This document shows, piece after piece, positions 55,078 to 59,254 of a stretch of DNA of 59,254 nucleotides. This DNA is from a virus. How positions within the stretch are numbered: position 1 is the first letter of the stretch; every line of letters starts with the position of its first letter. A model generated the notes under the pieces. The model was not told the origin of the DNA, searched no databases, and saw only the letters and a program-made list of their open reading frames with translations. Where the stretch lies: positions 1-59,254 of IMG/VR virus record IMGVR_UViG_3300023097_000063; one strand, written 5' to 3'. The position numbers and the translations under genes were made by a program.

Positions 55078-55238
55078 GACCACCACCACCAGGCGAGGTC
55101 TGCTTGGTTGCTGGTGACGGTCATGAGGGTGAGGGTGGCGGTGATGGCGGTGAGGGTCCGGTCGCAGATGAGTTCGCAGATGGCGAGGATCCGGTCGTCG
55201 CGTGCCGGCGCCGGAGTCCTGGCGGGGCGGGGTGTCAT
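55074..55238 (-). CDS. small hydrophobic protein
   Basis: 54 residues from ATG 55238. A basic N-terminus (TPRPARTPAPARDDR), then a weakly hydrophobic helix (LTAITATLTLMTVTSNQ) and WWWWS at the end. Its stop overlaps the next ATG. A membrane-associated peptide is likely. Confidence 0.6.
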   Translation of the reverse strand: MTPRPARTPAPARDDRILAICELICDRTLTAITATLTLMTVTSNQADLAWWWWS

Positions 55239-55654
55239 CGGCGGCCTGTGATGTAGGTGCGGGTGGCGGCTTCGAGCTGGTCTCCGGCGGTGTCGTGGTC
55301 GCGTTCGTTTTGGATGGTGGCGTCGGGGCCGGTGAGGCGGTCGGCGGCTTCGATCCAGGTGACTGCGGCGTCGACGACGGGGGTCATGCGTGTCCAGTCG
55401 GCGCGGAGGGTGTCGGTGTCCATCTGTGTAACGACGAGTTCGCTGCCTTGGGCGAAGAGGTCGTCGGCGGCTTTGGTGCGTTCTTGGTGGAGTTCGGCTT
55501 GGAGGCTGGTGATGAGTGCGGCCTGTTCCTCGATGAGGTCGGCTCCGGCTCCGGCGACTCCGTTGTCGAGGTCTTGGAGCTGGTCGGCGATGAAGCCTGT
55601 GTCGAGGTTGCGGAGGCGTCGTGCGGTCTCGTGCCAGTCGAGTGGTGCGGTCAT
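55235..55654 (-). CDS. coiled-coil hypothetical protein
   Basis: 139 residues from ATG 55654. Helical throughout: WHETARRLRNLDTGFIADQL, EEQAALITSLQAELHQERTK, and VVDAAVTWIEAADRLTG. Unknown. Confidence 0.7.
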   Translation of the reverse strand: MTAPLDWHETARRLRNLDTGFIADQLQDLDNGVAGAGADLIEEQAALITSLQAELHQERTKAADDLFAQGSELVVTQMDTDTLRADWTRMTPVVDAAVTWIEAADRLTGPDATIQNERDHDTAGDQLEAATRTYITGRR

Positions 55655-55905
55655 GCCGGGTCTCCGTAGGTGAGGGAGCGGACGGCGGCCAGGGCGTGGC
55701 TGAGGGCGTGGTAGGCGTGTGCGCCTGCGTCGCCGGTGGAGTAGACGGGGCCGAGCGCGTTGTGGAGTTGGCCGGCGGCGGTGTGGACGGCTTCGAGGGC
55801 GGTGATATGGGTGGCTTGGCGGTGGAGGAGGTCGACGATGCGGTGTTTTTCGTCGGCGGTGAGGTTGGTGGTGCTGAGGCGGCGGTGGAGGTCTGCGGTG
55901 TCCAT
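55651..55905 (-). CDS. helical hypothetical protein
   Basis: 84 residues from ATG 55905. TADEKHRIVDLLHRQATHIT, ALEAVHTAAGQLHNAL, HAYHALSHALAAVRSLT. Unknown. Coupled on both sides. Confidence 0.7.
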   Translation of the reverse strand: MDTADLHRRLSTTNLTADEKHRIVDLLHRQATHITALEAVHTAAGQLHNALGPVYSTGDAGAHAYHALSHALAAVRSLTYGDPA

Positions 55906-56165
55906 CAGTCGTTGAATCTGCTTCGGTGGCGGTCAGTCCAGCCCTGCAGGGTGGGCTGACGGGTGGCCTCGGCGAGCGCGGACTGAAGCTCCGCGACCTG
56001 GGTGGCAGACAGCGCGACGGCGGTCAGGTCGCCGTACTTCCCGACGATCCCGATCCGGATGGCGCCGGGTTCGAGTTTGGCCAGGATCGGGTTGTCGCTG
56101 GCGGGGCCGATCAGGAGCTGGGCGCGGCCGAGGGTGGGGATTAGCCGGGTGTCGTCGTCGCTCAT
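55905..56165 (-). CDS. small alpha/beta hypothetical protein
   Basis: 86 residues from ATG 56165. GRAQLLIGPASDNPILAKLE, AIRIGIVGKYGDLTAVALSA, TQVAELQSALAEATRQ. A beta-beta-alpha order. Unknown. Confidence 0.7.
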   Translation of the reverse strand: MSDDDTRLIPTLGRAQLLIGPASDNPILAKLEPGAIRIGIVGKYGDLTAVALSATQVAELQSALAEATRQPTLQGWTDRHRSRFND

Positions 56166-56845
56166 CGGGTGGCCTCGGCGTGTCCGTCTTCGATCGGCCA
56201 GTCGTGGCCGGCGCTGGTGGGGGTGCAGCAGTCGGGGTTTTTGCACGGGTAGCCGGGCATGGTCCGGGTGGGGGTGTCGATGGCGGTCGCGGCGAGGTAG
56301 TCGCGGACGGCGGTGTTGAGGTGGGTGAGGCGTCGGGGGCCGAAGTTGTCGCGGTGCCAGGCGATGGCGGCGGCGATGAGGGGCTGCGCGGCGGCGTGCT
56401 GGTGGATGAGGTTGTCGCGGGTGGTGTGGAGGAGTTCCCGGACGCGGTTGCGGAGGCGCTCGATCTCCTCGTCGCGGTCTTCGATGACCTGGCTGAGCTT
56501 GTTGAGTTCGATGGCCTGGGCGGAGACCTGCGCGGCGAGGGACTTGTCGGTGGTCTGGGCGCGTTCGTTGTGGAGGAGGTTGCTGACGGTGGTGGCGATC
56601 TCGGCGATGTCGCGGACGGCCTGGGCGAGGTCGAGGTTGCGGGTTTCGCCGGTGTCAACGGTGGTGCGGAGGGTGGTGTTCTGCTGGTGGAGGCGGTGGT
56701 TGTCGGCGACGAGGGCTGTGAGGGTGTTCGCGATGTGGTCGAGGTCGGCGGTGTCGATGCGCTCGGGTTCGTCGAGTTTGGCGTAGGCGCGGAGGTGGCC
56801 TGCCCATTGTTCGGCGGTGTGGATGAGGTCGCGGGTGTTGGTCAC
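56162..56845 (-). CDS. long coiled-coil protein with terminal Cys motif
   Basis: 227 residues from GTG 56845 (AAAGGA upstream). Coiled coil across about 40-140 (HIANTLTALVADNHRLHQQN, QAIELNKLSQVIEDRDEEIE). The C-terminal PGYPCKNPDCCTPTSAGHDW may bind zinc. It leads the leftward unit with the start-associated element upstream. Unknown. Confidence 0.75.
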   Translation of the reverse strand: MTNTRDLIHTAEQWAGHLRAYAKLDEPERIDTADLDHIANTLTALVADNHRLHQQNTTLRTTVDTGETRNLDLAQAVRDIAEIATTVSNLLHNERAQTTDKSLAAQVSAQAIELNKLSQVIEDRDEEIERLRNRVRELLHTTRDNLIHQHAAAQPLIAAAIAWHRDNFGPRRLTHLNTAVRDYLAATAIDTPTRTMPGYPCKNPDCCTPTSAGHDWPIEDGHAEATR

Positions 56846-56853
56846 GCGTTTTA

Positions 56854-56872
56854 GTCCTTTCGCGGGTCGTTG
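56854..56872 (-). promoter_or_regulatory. CAACGACC start-associated element
   Basis: CAACGACCCGCGAAAGGAC before the GTG at 56845, with TACCCT 5 nt upstream of the element (about 56878-56883). The gap 56884-56986 is G-rich with no gene. Confidence 0.6.
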
Positions 56873-56986
56873 TGGTGAGGGTAGCGGGTCAGGTCACGTT
56901 TCCGCTAGGACCGTTTTAGAGGGGTTGGGGGGCGTGGGGGGTTAGTGGGGTGTGGGTTGAGGGGGTTGCGCGTCTCAGCGGCGCCC

Positions 56987-57139
56987 TCAGGCGGTCCAGA
57001 TGCGGTTGCAGCGTGTGCACCAGAACAGTTTCCCCATCCCGGTGTTGATCAGGTGGGATTTGATCCAGCTGTCGCCGGCCGCCCAGTCGTGGTGCATGCA
57101 GTTACGGCGGCGGCGGAGCCAGGCGATCGGGTTCTTCAC
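56987..57139 (-). CDS. small Cys/His protein
   Basis: 50 residues from GTG 57139, overlapping the exonuclease stop. VKNPIAWLRRRRNCMHHDWA, then GMGKLFWCTRCNRIWTA. C-x-HH and CxxC form a plausible zinc site. Confidence 0.65.
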   Translation of the reverse strand: MKNPIAWLRRRRNCMHHDWAAGDSWIKSHLINTGMGKLFWCTRCNRIWTA

Positions 57140-57717
57140 GACGTGAGGCCTTTCAGGTAGGCGTCGATGGCACGGTTGTGACGGGCGTCTTCGAGGGCGT
57201 TGTGGGCGCCTTCGCCCTGGTCGGGGACGGTCGCGCCGAGGCGGGTGGCTTCCTGCTTGAGGTCGTTGGTCCACATGGGGAAGCCTTCGGGCAGGTCGAT
57301 CATGCGGCCGAAGAGCTGGGCCAGGGCGACGTGGTCGTAGGCGCCGTACCAGGCCCACAGCTGCGGGTCGGGGGTCGCGGTGATGAACTCGCGGACGGCG
57401 TTGCGGATCATCCGGCCGGGCATGATCAGGTTGCTGGTCAGGTCGAGGCCGAAATAGCCACCGCCTGTGGACGACATGGAACCCGTGGGCAGCCGGTAGT
57501 TCTTCTTGCCACCGTGGTTGACGGTGAGGGGCAGGTGGGGGATGACGTTGGCCATGAGCCAGTCGTGGTGGCAGATCCGGCCGTAGAGCTCGGTGTCGGA
57601 TTGGATGGCCTCGTTGACGGCGTAGAGCTCGCGGCCGTCTTCGGCGACCATGCCGATCGAGATCAGCTCGATGGTGATTCCGTCTTCGAGGAACTCGGTG
57701 TCGTACCAGATTTTCAT
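57136..57717 (-). CDS. DEDD-type 3'-5' exonuclease
   Basis: 193 residues from ATG 57717. Exo I is WYDTEFLEDG (D6, E8), a middle acid lies in AWYGAYDHVALAQLFGRM, and HNALEDARHNRAID gives Exo III with His and Asp (DEDDh). This matches DnaQ/RNase H-fold exonucleases common in actinophages. It could trim RNA or DNA. It has no polymerase partner here. Confidence 0.85.
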   Translation of the reverse strand: MKIWYDTEFLEDGITIELISIGMVAEDGRELYAVNEAIQSDTELYGRICHHDWLMANVIPHLPLTVNHGGKKNYRLPTGSMSSTGGGYFGLDLTSNLIMPGRMIRNAVREFITATPDPQLWAWYGAYDHVALAQLFGRMIDLPEGFPMWTNDLKQEATRLGATVPDQGEGAHNALEDARHNRAIDAYLKGLTS

Positions 57718-57847
57718 GATGTCCTTTTTCTCCGCGTGTGCGGTCTGTGGTTGCGCTTCGGGCTTGAGTGGGTGGTCGGGATTGCGCGTTGGCCGGCTTC
57801 AGCGGTGGGTCGGGTCGTGCCGACGGAGTCGGTGCGAAAGGGGGGTC

Positions 57848-57869
57848 TAAGGGGGGTGGTCCCCCCTTA
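57848..57869. terminator. 9-bp G/C hairpin
   Basis: TAAGGGGGG and CCCCCCTTA with a 4-nt loop, in the gap between the exonuclease start and the HTH gene end. Confidence 0.6.
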
Positions 57870-57895
57870 CGTACTCCTCTTACTCCTTTACCCCC

Positions 57896-58004
57896 CGAAA
57901 AGTGTCGGGTGTGCGGGACGAAAAGTGTCGGGTGTGGTGGATCTTGCGCTCCCGTTGGACGTCGATGCGTTACCCGACGTTTTCCGTCGGGTGTGGTGGA
58001 TCTT
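57896..58004. repeat. direct repeats at the 3' end of an HTH gene
   Basis: CGAAAAGTGTCGGGTGTG occurs at 57896 and 57919. GTCGGGTGTGGTGGATCTT occurs at 57927 and 57986. ACCCGAC and GTCGGGT form a hairpin at about 57972-57992. The last copy lies inside the final codons of the HTH gene. The layout recalls iterons. Confidence 0.7.
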
Positions 58005-58350
58005 CAAACGGCTTCACCAGATGCAGCTGATATCGAGTCGTGTGATGGCCGCCCCGGCGGATCGCCCCGCGCCGTTCAAGTGAGATCGCCCCACGCTTAC
58101 GCAACTCGGCCACACCGCGTTCGACAGCCTTGGCATCGGCGGCCGTCAAGGGCGGCAGCCTGCCGAGGGCCTTCTCCGCGAGGTGGGCGTGCCCGAGCCC
58201 GAACCAGGGCTCAGGATCGGTGTCCATCGACTTAGCACACATGTAGATCAGAATCTTGAACGCGACACCGCCGAGGTCGCCGTACAGGTCGTAGGCGGCG
58301 AGCACGTTCCCGGCGCCCATCAGCCACATGCCGACGGGGTGTACGCACAT
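57970..58350 (-). CDS. HTH protein, replication-initiator-like
   Basis: I give the ATG start at 58350 (126 residues); a TTG at 58407 would add 19 residues. GAGNVLAAYDLYGDLGGVAF, then KILIYMCAKSMDTDPEPWFG, AHLAEKALGRLPPLTAADAK and VERGVAELRKRGAISLERRG form a winged-helix pattern like those of actinobacterial Rep-type or regulator proteins. The C-terminus (FEDPPHPTENVG) is encoded by a repeat. AAACGACTCTCAAG before the ATG partly resembles the start-associated element. Confidence 0.65.
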   Translation of the reverse strand: MCVHPVGMWLMGAGNVLAAYDLYGDLGGVAFKILIYMCAKSMDTDPEPWFGLGHAHLAEKALGRLPPLTAADAKAVERGVAELRKRGAISLERRGAIRRGGHHTTRYQLHLVKPFEDPPHPTENVG

Positions 58351-58563
58351 GCGTTCTTGAGAGTCGTTTCGGTACACTCGGCCACAGGTGCCGTCCTTAT
58401 CTGCCAAGGGCTGCGCTTAGGGCTCCGCCAGGTGTGTCCGCACCTGCCGGTCCCGTGTCCGCCGATACTAGCCCCCACAAGGTCAACGGCGTAGACGTCG
58501 AAACGGCCCCCACCACACCCCGTCAGGGCTGCGATGGGGGGCGTTCACACACCCGGGTACTCA

Positions 58564-58899
58564 CTACACGAGTACCCGCATGCCCAGATCCGGGCGTACG
58601 TGAGCGACGAGCTGCCATTGGGCTTCGATCCACCGCCGATCGGCCCAGGTCAACAGCCGATACGAAGTGGTGTCCATCTCCTCCGACCACGGCTCCCGGA
58701 CCAACCGACCGCCGTCGTACGGCACGAACGTCCGCTCCACGCGGAACCCCGGCGTGCCGCGGCCCTCCAGCCAGCGGTGGACGCGTTCCCGCTCCGCCTC
58801 GGTGAAGTCGTCTGGCATGGCCGCCGGGTTCACGCAAGCGCCGGCGTTCAGCTGGGCGACGACTACGTCTGTGAACGCGTCGACCCGATCCCGGTTCAT
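58564..58899 (-). CDS. hypothetical protein
   Basis: 111 residues from ATG 58899 (GTG 58920 is an alternative). VDAFTDVVVAQLNAGACVNP, FTEAERERVHRWLEGRGTPG, VERTFVPYDGGRLVREPWSE, and RRWIEAQWQLVAHV. Unknown. The gap 58408-58563 shows no gene. Confidence 0.7.
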   Translation of the reverse strand: MNRDRVDAFTDVVVAQLNAGACVNPAAMPDDFTEAERERVHRWLEGRGTPGFRVERTFVPYDGGRLVREPWSEEMDTTSYRLLTWADRRWIEAQWQLVAHVRPDLGMRVLV

Positions 58900-58978
58900 G
58901 CCGGGGGTACCGCCTCTCACGTACGGCCTAAAATGCCAGCCAGCCCCGCCGTACCGGTGGGCCGGGCGGCAGGGTCAC

Positions 58979-59011
58979 GGACCGGCCGGGAACAGAAGGC
59001 CCGGCCGGTCC
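58979..59011. terminator. 12-bp hairpin terminator
   Basis: GGACCGGCCGGG and CCCGGCCGGTCC form a perfect 12-bp stem with a 9-nt loop, right after the end of the last HTH gene. Confidence 0.75.
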
Positions 59012-59014
59012 GGG

Positions 59015-59218
59015 TCACCCAGCCCGCCTACGACCGCCCGCACCGTTCGGATCCAGCCCGAGCTTCCCCCGCACCCGCGACACCGACGACTGCGCCAACC
59101 CCATCCGCACACCAATCTGCCGGTCCGACAACCCCGCACCGTGCCAGAACCGGACCATCGCCTCCTGCTTCACCGGATCCCAATCCCCCTTCTTCCGCCC
59201 CGACCCCCCCCCCCCCAC
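59015..59218 (-). CDS. small HTH protein, start uncertain
   Basis: Up to 67 residues. A basic start (GRKKGDWDPVKQEAMVRFW), then a helix-turn-helix (GAGLSDRQIGVRMGLAQSSV, SRVRGKLGLDP). It probably binds DNA. The upstream part runs through a C/G homopolymer near the window edge, so the true start may differ or lie outside. Confidence 0.6.
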   Translation of the reverse strand: MGGGGSGRKKGDWDPVKQEAMVRFWHGAGLSDRQIGVRMGLAQSSVSRVRGKLGLDPNGAGGRRRAG

Positions 59219-59242
59219 CCACCCCCACCACCCCCCCTCCCC
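59203..59242. repeat. C-rich homopolymer at window edge
   Basis: A tract of about a dozen C residues is followed by CCACCC runs. It is unlike any other part of the window and may be an assembly artefact or a natural low-complexity end. Confidence 0.6.
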
Positions 59243-59254
59243 GCCCGCCGTCGC

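Overview
The window is one GC-rich stretch of phage genome. Its gene content points to a long-tailed siphovirus of Streptomyces or a close actinobacterial relative. The reasons are GTG/TTG starts, dense 4-bp stop/start overlaps, leaderless promoters, a DUF397-type protein, a D/A-Q-V tetrapeptide repeat protein, and a complete HK97-type head and long-tail module with a 1241-residue tape measure protein. I see no chromosomal housekeeping genes. Both ends lie in low-complexity sequence (12-bp tandem repeat on the left, C tract on the right), so they may be assembly breaks rather than natural genome ends.

Layout. 1-3.75 kb: leftward small genes, including a truncated DQV-repeat protein and a Sak4/RecA-like ATPase. 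3.8-10.8 kb: mostly rightward small genes, a PadR-like regulator with a divergent promoter, a signal-peptide/LPVTG surface protein, and a tRNA with a second tRNA-like gene. 11-14.6 kb: rightward lysis module (M15-like endolysin, holin), a NUDIX hydrolase, an HTH protein whose 3' end holds two mirrored palindromes, and two membrane proteins. 14.7-15.6 kb: an AlpA-like HTH gene divergent from a membrane protein, with overlapping promoters. 15.7-22.8 kb: leftward thyX, a proline-rich membrane protein and a sugar/methyl cassette (four glycosyltransferases, an NAD sugar epimerase, two methyltransferases, two 75-residue proteins). 22.8-48 kb: leftward virion module. Read in transcription order it is terminase, small genes, DUF397, portal, MuF, protease, capsid, connectors, major tail, chaperones with a -1 frameshift, tape measure and minor tail proteins. 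One rightward leaderless gene interrupts it at 31.6 kb. 48-59 kb: leftward array of about 30 small genes, many Cys/His-rich, plus a C5 cytosine methyltransferase, a probable small terminase, a DEDD exonuclease, coiled-coil proteins and HTH proteins.

How it works together. Virion, lysis and packaging functions are complete. Replication relies on the host: no DNA polymerase, helicase, primase or integrase is visible, only ThyX, the Sak4-like ATPase, an exonuclease and two HTH proteins with 3' repeats. Small accessory operons on both strands share a 5' element with core CAACGACC, placed between a -10 box and the ribosome binding site. The structural operon lacks it. This looks like a phage-wide expression signal for a subset of genes. 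The sugar cassette beside the tail genes suggests glycosylation of virion proteins. The LPVTG protein suggests alteration of the host surface.
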